Positions 28,047-37,875 of a DNA stretch of 64,000 nt are shown piece by piece; position 1 is the first letter of the stretch; every line of letters begins with the position of its first letter. Made by a program: the position numbers and the translations under genes. The DNA is from Azospirillum fermentarium (lineage in GTDB: Bacteria > Pseudomonadota > Alphaproteobacteria > Azospirillales > Azospirillaceae), in the NCBI RefSeq assembly GCF_025961205.1, contig NZ_JAOQNH010000001.1, positions 520,001 to 584,000 of the forward strand, read 5' to 3'. The notes under the pieces were generated by a model, which was given only the letters and a program-made list of their open reading frames with translations, ran no database searches and was not told where the DNA came from.

Positions 28047-29918
28047 TTAGAACAGACGCAGGATCGACTGCTGCGACTGGTTGGCGAGGCTGAGCGCGAT
28101 GGTGCCGAGCTGCTGGCGGGTCTGCAACATCAGCAGGCTCGCACCTTCCTCGTTCTGGTCGGCCAGGGTCAGCTTGTTCGCACCCTCGACCAGCACGTCG
28201 CTGAACTCCTTGGTGAAGGTTTCGCGGGTGGTGATGATGCTGAGGTTGGTGGACAGGTTCTGCGACGCCGACCGCAGGTAATCCTTGGCGTAGTCCAGAC
28301 CGGCCACCGCCTTGTCGATGTCCGAACGGTCCATCCAGTCGTTCTGGGCATAGTCGATGCGCAGGCCCTGGCCGCTGGACGACAGGTTCTGGCTGGTCAC
28401 GGTGATCGAGTTGGTGTTGCGCTCGTTCAGCTGGACCGTCAGGTCGTTCTGGGTGTTGGCGTCGGTCACCTGCACCGTCACCAGGTTCGCGGCCTGGCTG
28501 GCGTTGGCGGCCTGCTGGATGGTCTTCTGATCGACGCCGAAACGCACGGTGCCGGTGTCGAAGGCGAAGGAGTTTTCACCGTCCTGGAGCTTGCCCTCAC
28601 CGCGGGCGGCCATGCCGTCGCGGGTGATGACGTTGCCGTTCAGGTTGGTGGCGCTGATCTGCAGGTCCACCCGCTTTTCGATGGTGGAGGTGCCGTTACC
28701 GGAGTTGGACGCCTGTTCCAGCAGCTTGCGGTCAACGGTGAACGACACCACCGTGCCCGACGCGAAGCTTTCGGAGATCCGCTTGGTGGCCGCGTTCTCG
28801 GCCGATGCCGACACCGCCATGTCGCGGATGACCAGGGCGTCGGTCTTGCCGGTCAACTGGATGATGCCGTTGGCGTCCACCGACACGCTGGCGACGTCCA
28901 TGCTGTTGGACACCAGACGGCCGTTGCCGGCCAGGGCCGCGCTGATCGACTGCATCAGCTTGGTGGCGACGTTCTTGCGGCCGTCCTGGCCCAGCGCCAC
29001 GTCGTCGGCGGTGGCGGAATACTTGAAGGTCTGGCCTTCCAGCGTGATGGAGAAGGTGTCACCCTCTTCGATCGTGCCGCCGACGGCGACGTTGGTCACC
29101 TGGGCCACGCCGGTCTTGGCGGGGGTGACGGTGGTGGCCAACGCGGTCTGGCTGTTGTCGAAGTAGGAGATGGTGCGGGCTTCGGTCCCGTCCGACACGA
29201 TGAAGGTGCGTTCCCGGCCCGTGGCGCCGCGCACTTCGATCGACACGTCGCTGAAGTTGCCCTTCTCCGTGTTCATCGTGCCGGTGACGTTCAGGTTCGT
29301 CAGGCCGTGGGCCAGTTCGGCGGAGTTGATGTCGCCCGACGCCCCCGTGATGGCACCGGTCCCCCGCACACGCACCGCATAGGTGTCGGTGGCGGTCACG
29401 TTGGTGACGCGCGAGTTGTCAACGCCGATGATCGAGTTGGTGGTGGACCGCGACGCGCTGGTGCTGTCCAGCCGCATGCCGTTGCCGGCCAGCAGGTTCT
29501 TGCCGGCGTAGCCGCTGTCGCCGGCCTGCTTGTCGATCTGTTCCTTCAGGGTGTTGAACTGCTTGGCCAGCGACTTGCGCGTGGCGATGGACGAGGCGTC
29601 GTTGCCCAGGGCGGCATAGGCGGCGGTCGTCAGACCGCGGGCCTGTTCCATGTAGCCCTCGATGGCGGTGATGCCCTTGTCCGCGGCCTTGATGGTGCTG
29701 ATGCTCTGGCCCATCGCGTCCTTGAGCGATGACAGGTCACCGGCGCGCTGGTTCAGGTTCTTGGCGGCGAAGAACGCCGTCGGCCCGTCGAGCGCCGAAT
29801 TGATCTTGTTGCCCGTGGACAGGATGTTCTGCTTCTCGCCGATCCTCTTCTCCGTGCTTTGCAGCTGGAGAAGGTTGGTGCGCATGGAAGCAGTGAGGGT
29901 CACGTCGTTGATGGCCAT
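28047..29918 (-). CDS. large flagellin
   Basis: A 623-aa secreted filament protein. The conserved N-terminal D0/D1 helices (MAINDVTLTASMRTNLLQLQ, RIGEKQNILSTGNKINSALD, FFAAKNLNQRAGDL, IKAADKGITAIEGYMEQARG) and C-terminal helices (AGLDYAKDYLRSASQNLSTN, LLMLQTRQQLGTIALSLANQ, ending SILRLF) flank a long Thr/Ser/Ala/Val-rich variable domain. Flagellins are usually 270-500 aa, so this is a large one. It resembles the lateral flagellin type of Azospirillum; that assignment is inferred. Strong agaaggagactggag ribosome-binding site. A sigma54-type promoter lies upstream. No other flagellar structural gene is nearby. Confidence 0.96.
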   Translation of the reverse strand: MAINDVTLTASMRTNLLQLQSTEKRIGEKQNILSTGNKINSALDGPTAFFAAKNLNQRAGDLSSLKDAMGQSISTIKAADKGITAIEGYMEQARGLTTAAYAALGNDASSIATRKSLAKQFNTLKEQIDKQAGDSGYAGKNLLAGNGMRLDSTSASRSTTNSIIGVDNSRVTNVTATDTYAVRVRGTGAITGASGDINSAELAHGLTNLNVTGTMNTEKGNFSDVSIEVRGATGRERTFIVSDGTEARTISYFDNSQTALATTVTPAKTGVAQVTNVAVGGTIEEGDTFSITLEGQTFKYSATADDVALGQDGRKNVATKLMQSISAALAGNGRLVSNSMDVASVSVDANGIIQLTGKTDALVIRDMAVSASAENAATKRISESFASGTVVSFTVDRKLLEQASNSGNGTSTIEKRVDLQISATNLNGNVITRDGMAARGEGKLQDGENSFAFDTGTVRFGVDQKTIQQAANASQAANLVTVQVTDANTQNDLTVQLNERNTNSITVTSQNLSSSGQGLRIDYAQNDWMDRSDIDKAVAGLDYAKDYLRSASQNLSTNLSIITTRETFTKEFSDVLVEGANKLTLADQNEEGASLLMLQTRQQLGTIALSLANQSQQSILRLF

Positions 29919-30001
29919 AGCTCCAGTCTCCTTCTGAGGCCGGCCTCGCGGCTGGCTTGGGCCGGGCGAGGCAACGTCGGTTGATGCGTCGCCCCCTTCC
30001 T

Positions 30002-30017
30002 TACAAAGACCGTGCCA
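30002..30017 (-). promoter_or_regulatory. sigma54 (-24/-12) promoter of the flagellin gene
   Basis: Read on the minus strand, TGGCACGGTCTTTGTA fits TGGCACG-N4-TTGCA with one change at the -12 element (GC to GT). It lies about 85 bp before the flagellin ATG. The remaining 29919-30286 gap (368 bp) holds a purine-rich leader and the ridA upstream region; nothing else is recognised there. Confidence 0.75.
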
Positions 30018-30286
30018 ACTGCTCGAATTCTTAAAAAATCATTCTGAATCATACGGTTATTTGATCAGCACTGCCAAATATCCGTTTTTGCCCCCTTTCT
30101 CTTCCAACCTGGTGTGGAAAACTTTGCCGGGGCGTGGGGGCAAGGGGATAAAATTTCCTACGTCCTGAAAAAATGATTCCTACCAGTGGCTTAGGAATCG
30201 CCGGCCCATTCCGCGCCCCCACTGGAGATGACGGGCCGCACCGGCTATCGTGGTTGCCGCCATAGCCAAGAAAGGGAGGGTCCGAC

Positions 30287-30757
30287 ATGGCAGGACGCAT
30301 CGATGCCCGGCTGGCGGAACTGGGGCTGGAACTGCCCCAGGCCGCGGCCCCGGTTGCCGCCTATGTTCCGACGGTTCAGAGCGGGACCACGCTGTATGTC
30401 TCCGGCCAGTTGCCGGCATGGAACGGCGAGCGCCGTTTCGTCGGCAAGGTGGGGCAGGAGTTTTCCACCGCCGAGGGGAAGGAGGCCGCGAAGCTCTGCG
30501 CCCTCAACCTGTTGGCCCAGGCCAAGGCGGCGCTCGGGGGGGATCTGGACCGCATCACGCGGGTGGTGAAGCTGGGCGGCTTCGTCAACGCCGGCCCCGA
30601 CTATCACGACCATCCGGCGGTCATCAACGGCGCGTCGGAGCTGATGCAGGCGGTGTTCGGCGCTGCCGGCACGCACGCCCGCTTCGCCGTCGGCGCCCCC
30701 TCCCTGCCGTTCAACGTGGCGGTGGAGGTGGATGCGGTGTTCGAGGTCGCCGGCTAA
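30287..30757 (+). CDS. RidA-family (YjgF/UK114) protein
   Basis: A 156-aa protein of the RidA superfamily, whose archetype hydrolyses reactive enamine/imine intermediates. It belongs to the longer subgroup: VAAYVPTVQSGTTLYVSGQLP, KEAAKLCALNLLAQAKAALG, DRITRVVKLGGFVNAGPDY and the C-terminal HARFAVGAPSLPFNVAVEVD. The canonical RidA catalytic Arg in the R(S/A)xV-type motif is aligned with RFAVG here. Ribosome-binding site gaaagggaggg. Followed 76 bp later by a FemAB-like gene in the same direction. Confidence 0.9.
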   Translation: MAGRIDARLAELGLELPQAAAPVAAYVPTVQSGTTLYVSGQLPAWNGERRFVGKVGQEFSTAEGKEAAKLCALNLLAQAKAALGGDLDRITRVVKLGGFVNAGPDYHDHPAVINGASELMQAVFGAAGTHARFAVGAPSLPFNVAVEVDAVFEVAG

Positions 30758-30833
30758 GGCAACCGCGTCTTGCCGCCGTCCGGGGTGCGGACTACCTCTG
30801 CTCATGCTGCACAGCAGGAACGGGGATGGAACC

Positions 30834-32009
30834 ATGCCGGACGGTGGCGAGGCGATCACGCTCAGGATTCTCGACGGCATCGGCGCGGTGGCCGCCGCCG
30901 ACTGGGACGCCTGCGCCGGGCCGGACAATCCCTTCGTCCGCCACGCCTTCCTGAAGGCGCTGGAGGACAGCGGGTCGGCGACGGCGGCCACGGGGTGGGA
31001 GCCGGTCCATCTGGGCGCCTTCGACGCCGGCGGACGGCTGGTGGGGGCGGTGCCCCTCTACGCCAAGAGCCATTCCTACGGCGAATACGTCTTCGACCAT
31101 GCCTGGGCCAACGCCTATGAACGGGCGGGCGGGCGCTATTACCCCAAGCTTCAGGCCGCGGTGCCCTTCACCCCCGTCACCGGCCCGCGGCTGCTGTGCC
31201 GCCCCGATGCCGGGCCGGCGGTGGCCAAGACGCTGGTCGGCGGCATGGAAGAAGCCATGCGGGCCTATGGCCTGTCGTCGGCCCATGTCACCTTCCCCCA
31301 CGAGCACGAGGCCGAACGGCTGGAACAGGCCGGGTGGCTGCGCCGCACCGGCGTGCAATACCACTGGGACAACCGCGGCTACGCCCGCTTCGACGATTTC
31401 CTGGACGCGCTGGCGTCGCGCAAGCGCAAGGCCATCCGCAAGGAGCGCAAGGAGGTGGCCGACAGCGGCGTCGAACTCCTCACCCTGACCGGAGACGATC
31501 TGAAGGCGGAGCACTGGGACGCCTTCCACCGCTTCTATATGGACACCACCGACCGCAAATGGGGCGGGGGGTATCTGAAACGGTCCTTCTTCCACCAGCT
31601 TGGCGACACCATGGCGGACGCGGTGGTGCTGGTCATGTGCCGCGACGGCGGCGAGTGGGTGGCGGGAGCGCTGAACCTGATGGGAGGCGGGGTTCTGTAC
31701 GGCCGCAACTGGGGGTCCGACGGGCGTTACCGCATGCTGCATTTCGAGGCGTGTTACTACCGTGCCATCGACTTCGCCATCGAACGCGGGCTGGCGCGGG
31801 TGGAAGCGGGCGCCCAGGGCGAGCACAAGATCCAGCGCGGTTATCTGCCGGTGCGCACCCACAGCGCCCACCGGGTGCGCGACCCCGGCTTCGCCAAGGC
31901 GCTGGCCGCCCATCTGGACCAGGAACGCCGGATGATGGAGGAAGAAATCGCCGCCCTGGCCGCCGCGTCCCCCTATCGCCAGGAAAACGGCGGCGGCACG
32001 GAAAAATAG
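30834..32009 (+). CDS. FemAB-like N-acyltransferase (COG3146 type)
   Basis: A 391-aa protein of the FemAB_like group (predicted N-acyltransferases). Typical stretches: IGAVAAADWDACAGPDNPFV, FLKALEDSGSA, VPLYAKSHSYGEYVFDHAWA, then FHRFYMDTTDRKWGGGYLKR, GRNWGSDGRYRMLHFEACYY and the C-terminal EAGAQGEHKIQRGYLPVRTH, a hallmark of the group. The ATG at 30834 has a purine-rich site (caggaacgggga). No signal peptide. Substrate unknown. It is a different branch from the FemAB-like gene at 8929-9867. Confidence 0.9.
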   Translation: MPDGGEAITLRILDGIGAVAAADWDACAGPDNPFVRHAFLKALEDSGSATAATGWEPVHLGAFDAGGRLVGAVPLYAKSHSYGEYVFDHAWANAYERAGGRYYPKLQAAVPFTPVTGPRLLCRPDAGPAVAKTLVGGMEEAMRAYGLSSAHVTFPHEHEAERLEQAGWLRRTGVQYHWDNRGYARFDDFLDALASRKRKAIRKERKEVADSGVELLTLTGDDLKAEHWDAFHRFYMDTTDRKWGGGYLKRSFFHQLGDTMADAVVLVMCRDGGEWVAGALNLMGGGVLYGRNWGSDGRYRMLHFEACYYRAIDFAIERGLARVEAGAQGEHKIQRGYLPVRTHSAHRVRDPGFAKALAAHLDQERRMMEEEIAALAAASPYRQENGGGTEK

Positions 32010-32137
32010 GCAGGACGGACCATCATTGTTACACACCCTTTCCTTTTGTTAATCTCTTGAAAGACAGTAAAGGTTGAAAAAAAATGAAATAACCTGAGAA
32101 TACGGGCCTTCGTTTCCCCTACCTCCCCCTCTGACGA

Positions 32138-34228
32138 ATGGCGGCCCCGATGCAGTTTTGGATGAAGGCCCGGTTGCGGACCAAAATCGTTATCGGAATG
32201 GTGGCCGTTCTGGCGGTGGGCGCCGCGGCCATCACCGGTTTGTCCCTGTGGCTTTCCCGTCAGGCAAGCCAGGCGGCGGCCATCGCGCTGACCGCCGAGC
32301 TGGCCGAACACCAGACCGCCCGCGTCTCCGCCGACATCGCCCAGGCGGTGGACAGCGCCCGCGCCATCGCCGACCTGATCGCCGCCGAGCGCAGCACCGG
32401 CGAGCCGCGCCGCACGGTGGTCAACCGCTTCCTCGCCCGTGTGGCCGGCGCCAACCCGTCCTATGCCGGGGTCTGGGTCGATATGGCCGACAACGGCTTC
32501 GACGGGCATGACGCCGCGTTCACCGCCCGCGACGGGGAAATCCTGGGTCTGCCCAACACCGGGCGCATGAGCCTGCTGTGGCTGCCCGGCGACAAGGAGC
32601 CCAAGGCCGACGACAGCGAGGGCGTGACCTATGAAGAGGTCCAGACCAAGACCTATTACCGCAGCGCCGCCACCGCCCGGAAGGAGGTGGTGACCGAACC
32701 CTATCTCGACGACCTGACCAAGGCGCTGATGACCAGTGCCGCCATGCCGGTGATGGACGGGGGCGCGGTGATCGGCGTGGCCGGCATCGACCTGTCGCTC
32801 GCCGGCCTGACCGAGGCGGTGGCGCAGGTGAAGCCCTATGGCGACGGCTTCGTCGCCGTGCTGTCGGCCTCGGGCCGCTATGTCGCCCATCCCACGGCGG
32901 GGCGCCTGTCGCAGACGGCGGACGACCTTCCCGCCGCGGCCCGCCAGGCCGTCGCCGAGGGCCGCGTGTTCGAAGGCGATGCGATGCTGAACGGCCGGGA
33001 TTATTACCTGCGCGTCTCCCCCATCCGCTTCAGCCGCACCGACGGCGCCTGGGCCTTCATGGTGGCGGTGCCGCGGGCCAGCATCATGGCCGACGCCAAC
33101 CGGCTGACGCTGCTGGTGGGGCTGGTCGGGCTGGGCTGCATCGCCGTGGGCACGCTGGTGGCCCTGGCGCTCGGCGGCGGGCTGGCCCGTCCGCTGGCGG
33201 CGATGACCGAGGCGATGAAGCGGCTGGCCGACGGCGACCTCACCACCTCCATCCCCGCACTCGACCGCGCCGACGAGGCCGGGACCATGGCCCGGGCGGT
33301 GGATGTGTTCAAGAACGGCCTGATCCGCGCCCACGAACTGGACCTTGCGCAAAAGGCCGAATGGCAGGCGCGCGAGGCGCGGGCCACCACGCTCGCCACG
33401 CTCCAGCGCGGGTTCGAGGGCAAGGCCGGCGGCCTGTCGGGCGAGTTGTCGGCGTCGGCCGTGCAGTTGAAGGCGACGGCGGAATCGCTGCTGGCCATCG
33501 CCGAGCGCACCAGCGGCCAGACCGCATCGGTCACCGTCGCCGCCCAGCAATCCTCGTCCAACGTCCAGACCGTCGCCGCCACCACCGAACAGCTTTCCGC
33601 CTCCATCCGCGGCATCGGGCGCCAGTTGGAGGAATCGGCCCGCATCACCGGCGAGGCGGTCAGCTCGGTGGAGCAGACCAACACCACCGTGGCGGCCCTG
33701 GCCCAGGGCGCCCAGCAGATCGGCGACGTGGTGACCCTGATCCAGTCCATCGCCGCGCAGACCAACCTGCTGGCGCTGAACGCCACCATCGAGGCGGCCC
33801 GCGCGGGCGAAGCCGGCAAGGGTTTCGCCGTCGTCGCGTCGGAGGTGAAGAACCTCGCTTCCCAGACCGCCAAGGCCACCGAGGACATCGTGGCCCAGGT
33901 GGACGAGATCCGCGCCGTCACCGGCCAGACCGTTCAGTCGATCCAGGGGATCGGCGACACCATCGCCCAGGTGAACCGCATCGCCGCCACCATCTCCGCC
34001 GCGGTGGAGGAACAGGGCGTTGCCACCGAAGAGATCGCCCGCAACATCCAGCAGGCGGCCCAGGGTGCGCGCGAGGTCAGCGACACCATGGACGACATCC
34101 GCCGCGCCGCCGCCCAGACCGGTGCGGCCGCATCGCAGGTGCTGGCCGCCGCCGGCACGGTGGCGGAGCGCTCAGGCTCCCTGACCGTCGAGGTGGACCA
34201 CTTCTTTACCGCGGTTCATAAGGCGTAA
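32138..34228 (+). CDS. methyl-accepting chemotaxis protein with dCache sensor
   Basis: A 696-aa transmembrane chemoreceptor. Helix 1 about residues 17-38; a periplasmic double-Cache domain ([75 protein letters not shown]); helix 2 about 325-347; HAMP; then a signalling domain with the invariant hairpin [20 protein letters not shown] and [14 protein letters not shown]. dCache domains usually bind amino acids, organic acids or amines. Monocistronic; two hairpins follow. Alternative starts lie 4 and 8 codons downstream. Confidence 0.95.
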   Translation: MAAPMQFWMKARLRTKIVIGMVAVLAVGAAAITGLSLWLSRQASQAAAIALTAELAEHQTARVSADIAQAVDSARAIADLIAAERSTGEPRRTVVNRFLARVAGANPSYAGVWVDMADNGFDGHDAAFTARDGEILGLPNTGRMSLLWLPGDKEPKADDSEGVTYEEVQTKTYYRSAATARKEVVTEPYLDDLTKALMTSAAMPVMDGGAVIGVAGIDLSLAGLTEAVAQVKPYGDGFVAVLSASGRYVAHPTAGRLSQTADDLPAAARQAVAEGRVFEGDAMLNGRDYYLRVSPIRFSRTDGAWAFMVAVPRASIMADANRLTLLVGLVGLGCIAVGTLVALALGGGLARPLAAMTEAMKRLADGDLTTSIPALDRADEAGTMARAVDVFKNGLIRAHELDLAQKAEWQAREARATTLATLQRGFEGKAGGLSGELSASAVQLKATAESLLAIAERTSGQTASVTVAAQQSSSNVQTVAATTEQLSASIRGIGRQLEESARITGEAVSSVEQTNTTVAALAQGAQQIGDVVTLIQSIAAQTNLLALNATIEAARAGEAGKGFAVVASEVKNLASQTAKATEDIVAQVDEIRAVTGQTVQSIQGIGDTIAQVNRIAATISAAVEEQGVATEEIARNIQQAAQGAREVSDTMDDIRRAAAQTGAAASQVLAAAGTVAERSGSLTVEVDHFFTAVHKA

Positions 34229-34235
34229 GGTTTCA

Positions 34236-34286
34236 GCCAGGGGCTTTGCCCCTGGCGGGGAGCGCCGAGGGGAAGCCCCCCTCGGC
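34236..34286. terminator. paired hairpins between the mcp and accA genes
   Basis: GCCAGGGGC/GCCCCTGGC with a ttt loop (34236-34256) and GCCGAGGGG/CCCCTCGGC with a 4-nt loop (34264-34286). No T-tract. They separate convergent genes, and GC-rich hairpins of this style recur at other gene ends in the window. Confidence 0.6.
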
Positions 34287-34295
34287 AAACATGTT

Positions 34296-35252
34296 TCAGC
34301 TCAGACCCTTCTGGCCCATGGCCAGGAACTTGGCGCGGCGGGCGGCCTTCAGGGTGGCGGCGTCCAGGCCGTCCAGTTCGCTCAGAGCCTCTTCGATGGC
34401 ATCGCCCAGCGCCTTGGCGATGTCGGCGGGGTCGCGGTGGGCGCCGCCGATGGGCTCCAGGATCACGCTGTCGATCACCCCCAGTTCCTTCAGATCCTGG
34501 CTGGTGACGCGCAGCGCGGTGGCGGCGTCGCTGGCGTTGTTGGGGTTGCGCCACAGGATGGAGGCACAGCCCTCGGGCGAGATCACCGAATAGATCGCGT
34601 GTTCCAGCATCAGCACCCGGTCGGCGGCGGCCAGCGCGATGGCGCCGCCCGAACCGCCTTCGCCGATCACGGCGGCAACCAGCGGAACGCCGATGCGCAG
34701 GCAGGTCTCGATGCTCTTGGCGATGGCTTCGGCCTGGCCGCGCTCCTCGGCATCGACGCCGGGGAAGGCCCCCGCCGTGTCCACCAGCGTCACCACCGGC
34801 AGGCGGAAGCGTTCGGCCAGAAACATCAGCCGCTGGGCCTTGCGGTAGCCCTCGGGCTTGGCCATGCCGAAGTTGTGGCGGACGCGGGTTTCGGTGTCGT
34901 GGCCCTTTTCCTGGGCGATCACCACCACCGAGCGGCCGCGGAAGCGGCCAAGGCCGCCGATGATGGCCTCATCCTCGGCGAAATGGCGGTCACCGGCCAG
35001 CGGCGTGAAATCCTCCACCAGCGCCTTGATGTAATCCAGGCCGTGGGGGCGGTTGGGGTGGCGGGCCACCTGCACCTTCTGCGCCGGGGTCAGCTTGGCG
35101 TAGGTCTGGCGCAGGAGCTTGTCCACCTTGGCCTGAAGCTTGCCCACCTCGTCGGCGATGTTGATGTCGCCGGCATTGGTCAGGTGCCGCAGCTCCTCGA
35201 TCTTGCCTTCCAGCTCGGCGATGGGCTTTTCGAATTCCAGGAACGTGTGCAT
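34296..35252 (-). CDS. accA: acetyl-CoA carboxylase carboxyltransferase alpha subunit
   Basis: A 318-aa cytosolic subunit that, with AccD, moves the carboxyl group from biotin-carrier protein to acetyl-CoA in fatty-acid synthesis. Family features: [50 protein letters not shown]-like [60 protein letters not shown] and [15 protein letters not shown]. Normal length and intact. A 182-bp gap containing a hairpin separates it from rlmD upstream. Confidence 0.98.
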   Translation of the reverse strand: MHTFLEFEKPIAELEGKIEELRHLTNAGDINIADEVGKLQAKVDKLLRQTYAKLTPAQKVQVARHPNRPHGLDYIKALVEDFTPLAGDRHFAEDEAIIGGLGRFRGRSVVVIAQEKGHDTETRVRHNFGMAKPEGYRKAQRLMFLAERFRLPVVTLVDTAGAFPGVDAEERGQAEAIAKSIETCLRIGVPLVAAVIGEGGSGGAIALAAADRVLMLEHAIYSVISPEGCASILWRNPNNASDAATALRVTSQDLKELGVIDSVILEPIGGAHRDPADIAKALGDAIEEALSELDGLDAATLKAARRAKFLAMGQKGLS

Positions 35253-35396
35253 GGTGGGGCGTGTGCGTCAATGGGTCGGGGGATAAGCCGCCGGGCCGGC
35301 GAAGAACGGGTTTCGATAGCACGCTGCCGCAGCCCACGCCACCCCTAAACCCCGCACGGCGGCACCCGGCGCCTGTTGCCAAACCAGAAAATTCCC

Positions 35397-35419
35397 CCCT
35401 CTCCCGCCCGGGGAGAGGG
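35397..35419. terminator. hairpin after rlmD
   Basis: CCCTCTCCC (35397-35405) pairs with GGGAGAGGG (35411-35419) around gcccg. On the minus strand it follows the rlmD stop by 15 bp and is trailed by GGGAATTTTC. Sequence resembles the ends of the repeat at 18500-18690. Confidence 0.6.
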
Positions 35420-35434
35420 CTTATGGGCCTGATT

Positions 35435-36751
35435 TCAGCGCACGAACACCCCGACCAGTTCCACATGGGCCGCCCACAGGAACTGATCCACCGGCACCAC
35501 ATGGGTCAGGCGGTAGCCGCCGTCGGTGAGCGTGCGGGCGTCGCGGGCAAAGGTCGCCGGGCTGCACGATACCCCCACCACCAGCGGCACCGCCGACGAC
35601 GCCAGCGCGGACGCCTGGGCCGCGGCACCGGCCCGCGGCGGATCGAACACAACGGCTTCGAAACGATCCAGTTCCTTCACCGTCAGCGGGTCGGTGAACA
35701 GGTCGCGCCGCTCCCACGTGATGCGCCGGTTCGCCGCCCCGCGGGACAGGGATGCCAGGGCCGCCGCGTCCCCCTCCACCGCGTGGACGGTGCCGCGCTC
35801 GGCCAAGGGAAAGGTAAAGGTGCCCAGACCGGCGAAGAGATCCACGATCCGCTTCGGCCCCGGCCCCACCGCCTCCACCACCGCCGCGGTCAGGGCCGCC
35901 TGCCCCGCATCGCTGGCCTGCTGGAAGGCGCCCGGTGCCGGCTCGATGATTGCGGAACCGAAACGGATGGTGGCGCCGCCGCGGTGGGCCACCGGCTCCG
36001 AGTCTCCGCCGTCTTCGGCCTGCCATGCCACGCGGGCGAGTTTCTGGTCTTCGGCGAAGACGGCCAGCCGTTCCCGCGCCCGCCGGTCAAGCGCCGGCGG
36101 CCCCACCAGCAACAGGTCGAGTCCGCCGTCGGCCACGCTCACCATCAGGTCGCAGGCCCCGCCGTCGGGCAGGATCCCGGCCAGCAGCTCCCGCGCCGGG
36201 GCCAGCAGCCCCAGCAGGGCGGGGTGAATCACCGGACACTCGGCCAGATCGGCCACCCGATGGCTCTGCCGCCCGTTGAATCCCAGCCACACCCGCTTTC
36301 CCCGTTTCAAGGCGGCGAAGCGGGCACGGCGGCGGCCAAGGGGGGCCGTCCGCGCCAGCGGGTGCAGCGGCACGCCGGCCAGCCCCACCCGGTCCAGCAC
36401 CGTGCGCACCTGCGCCACTTTCCAATCGGCGTAGGCGCCGTCGTCCATATGCTGGAGCGTACACCCGCCGCAGACACCGAAATGGCTGCAGGGCGGGGGA
36501 ACGCGGTGGGGTGAAGGCTCAATAATTTCAAGGAGTTCGGCCCGTACGCCCTCCCCCTTTCCCTCCTTGGCGGCGCCGAGACCGGCGCGCACGCTCACCC
36601 GTTCCCCGGCGATGGTGAAGGGCACGTACAGGCGTACGCCCCCCTGTTGCGCCAGCCCATCGCCGCGGGCACCCACGGCGGTGATGGTGACGTCGATGGT
36701 CTGGGGGGCCGGGGCCGGGGCCGGGCGGCGGACGGGGCGGCGGGCGTTCAC
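35435..36751 (-). CDS. rlmD: 23S rRNA m5U methyltransferase, RlmD/RumA family
   Basis: A 438-aa RNA uracil-C5 methyltransferase. An N-terminal TRAM-like domain (IDVTITAVGARGDGLAQQ, RLYVPFTIAGERV) precedes an iron-sulphur cluster site: Cys88, Cys94, Cys97 (PCSHFGVCGGCTLQ) and Cys172 (LAECPVIH). The SAM site is VDLFAGLGTFTFPLAERG. The catalytic region has VFDPPRAGA and GVSCSPATFARD with nucleophile about Cys396. The GTG at 36751 avoids overlap with the thioesterase gene, whose stop is 16 bp upstream; the ribosome-binding site is weak, suggesting coupling. RlmD-type methylates U1939 of 23S rRNA; other TrmA-family specificities cannot be excluded. Confidence 0.88.
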   Translation of the reverse strand: MNARRPVRRPAPAPAPQTIDVTITAVGARGDGLAQQGGVRLYVPFTIAGERVSVRAGLGAAKEGKGEGVRAELLEIIEPSPHRVPPPCSHFGVCGGCTLQHMDDGAYADWKVAQVRTVLDRVGLAGVPLHPLARTAPLGRRRARFAALKRGKRVWLGFNGRQSHRVADLAECPVIHPALLGLLAPARELLAGILPDGGACDLMVSVADGGLDLLLVGPPALDRRARERLAVFAEDQKLARVAWQAEDGGDSEPVAHRGGATIRFGSAIIEPAPGAFQQASDAGQAALTAAVVEAVGPGPKRIVDLFAGLGTFTFPLAERGTVHAVEGDAAALASLSRGAANRRITWERRDLFTDPLTVKELDRFEAVVFDPPRAGAAAQASALASSAVPLVVGVSCSPATFARDARTLTDGGYRLTHVVPVDQFLWAAHVELVGVFVR

Positions 36752-36767
36752 GGGATCGGGGCTTTCG

Positions 36768-37202
36768 TCAGACGAGCGAATGGGACGACAGGGCGGCGCG
36801 CAGGGAATCGGGGACCGGCGTGGGCCGGCGGGTGCCGGCGTCCAGCAGCACGCACACCGCTTCCTGGGTGCTGATGCAGGCATCGCCCTTGAACACCGCC
36901 CCGCCCAGCGTCAGGGAGGTGTTCCCCAGCCGCAGCACCCCCATGCCGATGCGGATGGACGCGGGGTAATGCAATTCGGCGCGGTAGTCGATGACGCTGC
37001 GGGCCAGCGCGATCAGCCACGGCTTGTCCGGCCCGAATCCATCCAGATGGCGCAGGAACTCCACCCGTCCATGCTCGAAGAACACGCCGAAGGCGTTGTT
37101 GTTGACGTGTCCCTGGACGTCGAGATCGGCGAACCGGACCTCTTCGGCCACCCAGAAACGGTAGCGGGCGGGATCGGTGGGGGCGGAGGGGACGGCGGAC
37201 AT
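36768..37202 (-). CDS. acyl-CoA thioesterase, 4HBT hot-dog fold
   Basis: A 144-aa hot-dog protein. The 4-hydroxybenzoyl-CoA thioesterase motif is FADLDVQGHVNNNAFGVFFE, with the active-site Asp in the first part, followed by EFLRHLDGFG, LARSVIDYRAELHYPASIRI and LTLGGAVFKGDACISTQEAV. It would hydrolyse an acyl-CoA; chain preference unknown. The ATG at 37202 has an aaaggtgaag site. Likely co-transcribed with rlmD, which starts 16 bp downstream of its stop. Confidence 0.9.
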   Translation of the reverse strand: MSAVPSAPTDPARYRFWVAEEVRFADLDVQGHVNNNAFGVFFEHGRVEFLRHLDGFGPDKPWLIALARSVIDYRAELHYPASIRIGMGVLRLGNTSLTLGGAVFKGDACISTQEAVCVLLDAGTRRPTPVPDSLRAALSSHSLV

Positions 37203-37363
37203 GGCGTGCTTCACCTTTGGGGCAGAAGCGGCCACTCTGGCGCCTTGCGCGCGGCGGGGCAAGGGGGCCGCCCGCATGAGACGGGTGATGCGAATTCGCG
37301 GGCCAACCGCCCCCGCCCGGTGTTATAGGAATCAGCGTACCTTTCCACCGATCGGATCAACCG

Positions 37364-37609
37364 ATGAGCAATGATACCCCCCAGACTGCCGAAGCCCTGT
37401 TCGACAAGGCTCTGGAGGTCGCTGAAAAGCACCTGGAAGCCGCGATCAAGGAAGGCGGGATGCTTGGCCCCTATGTGGCCGTGGCGATGATCGAAGCCGC
37501 GGTCAATGCCGCGGTGGACGAAACCAGCCACGAAGACGTCGCCGACATGCTGCGCGATCTGGCCGCCCAGATCGAAGCCGACGCCGACGGCGAAGACGAG
37601 GAAGACTGA
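37364..37609 (+). CDS. small acidic protein, unknown function
   Basis: An 81-aa very acidic protein (ends DADGEDEED). Two helical stretches: AEALFDKALEVAEKHLEAAI and YVAVAMIEAAVNAAVDETSH, then VADMLRDLAAQIEADA. No membrane span, no known motif. Codon bias matches the core genome and the reading frame is clean, so I take it as real. It is divergent from the thioesterase gene with 161 bp between. Confidence 0.65.
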   Translation: MSNDTPQTAEALFDKALEVAEKHLEAAIKEGGMLGPYVAVAMIEAAVNAAVDETSHEDVADMLRDLAAQIEADADGEDEED

Positions 37610-37798
37610 GGCCGGCGGGGGGCGGCCCCACCGCCCCCGCCCGATCATCCCCGGCGCCTCCGTTTCGGCAGCGCAATAACACGCTGCCGCTGTGGATTTT
37701 TTGCGCGCCGGCAGGGGCCGCGGAAGCGCCAACATGGCAGCCATCCGCCCCCCCATCCACCCCTTGACGGCCCTGTGCCGCGGGGTCTAGAAATCCTT

Positions 37799-37857
37799 CC
37801 ACGTGGTGATTTGGGCGACCGGCTTGCGGGCCACGGAAAACAATCCGCTAAAAAGGT
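37799..37857 (+). ncRNA. SAM-II riboswitch (metA motif)
   Basis: Matches the alphaproteobacterial SAM-II aptamer: P1 strand CGTGG from 37802, conserved GTGATTT, a ccgGCTTGCgg loop segment, the closing CCACG, an A-rich AAAACAA linker and the pseudoknot partner CGCTAAAAAGG. It lies about 90 bp upstream of metZ, the expected target class. SAM binding should switch off expression. Confidence 0.93.
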
Positions 37858-37875
37858 CCGAGCCGCCTCGTCCGC

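Noticed and set aside
32138-34228. PAS-type sensor in the first chemoreceptor
   Set aside because: The sensor region lies between two membrane helices and fits a double-Cache layout better.
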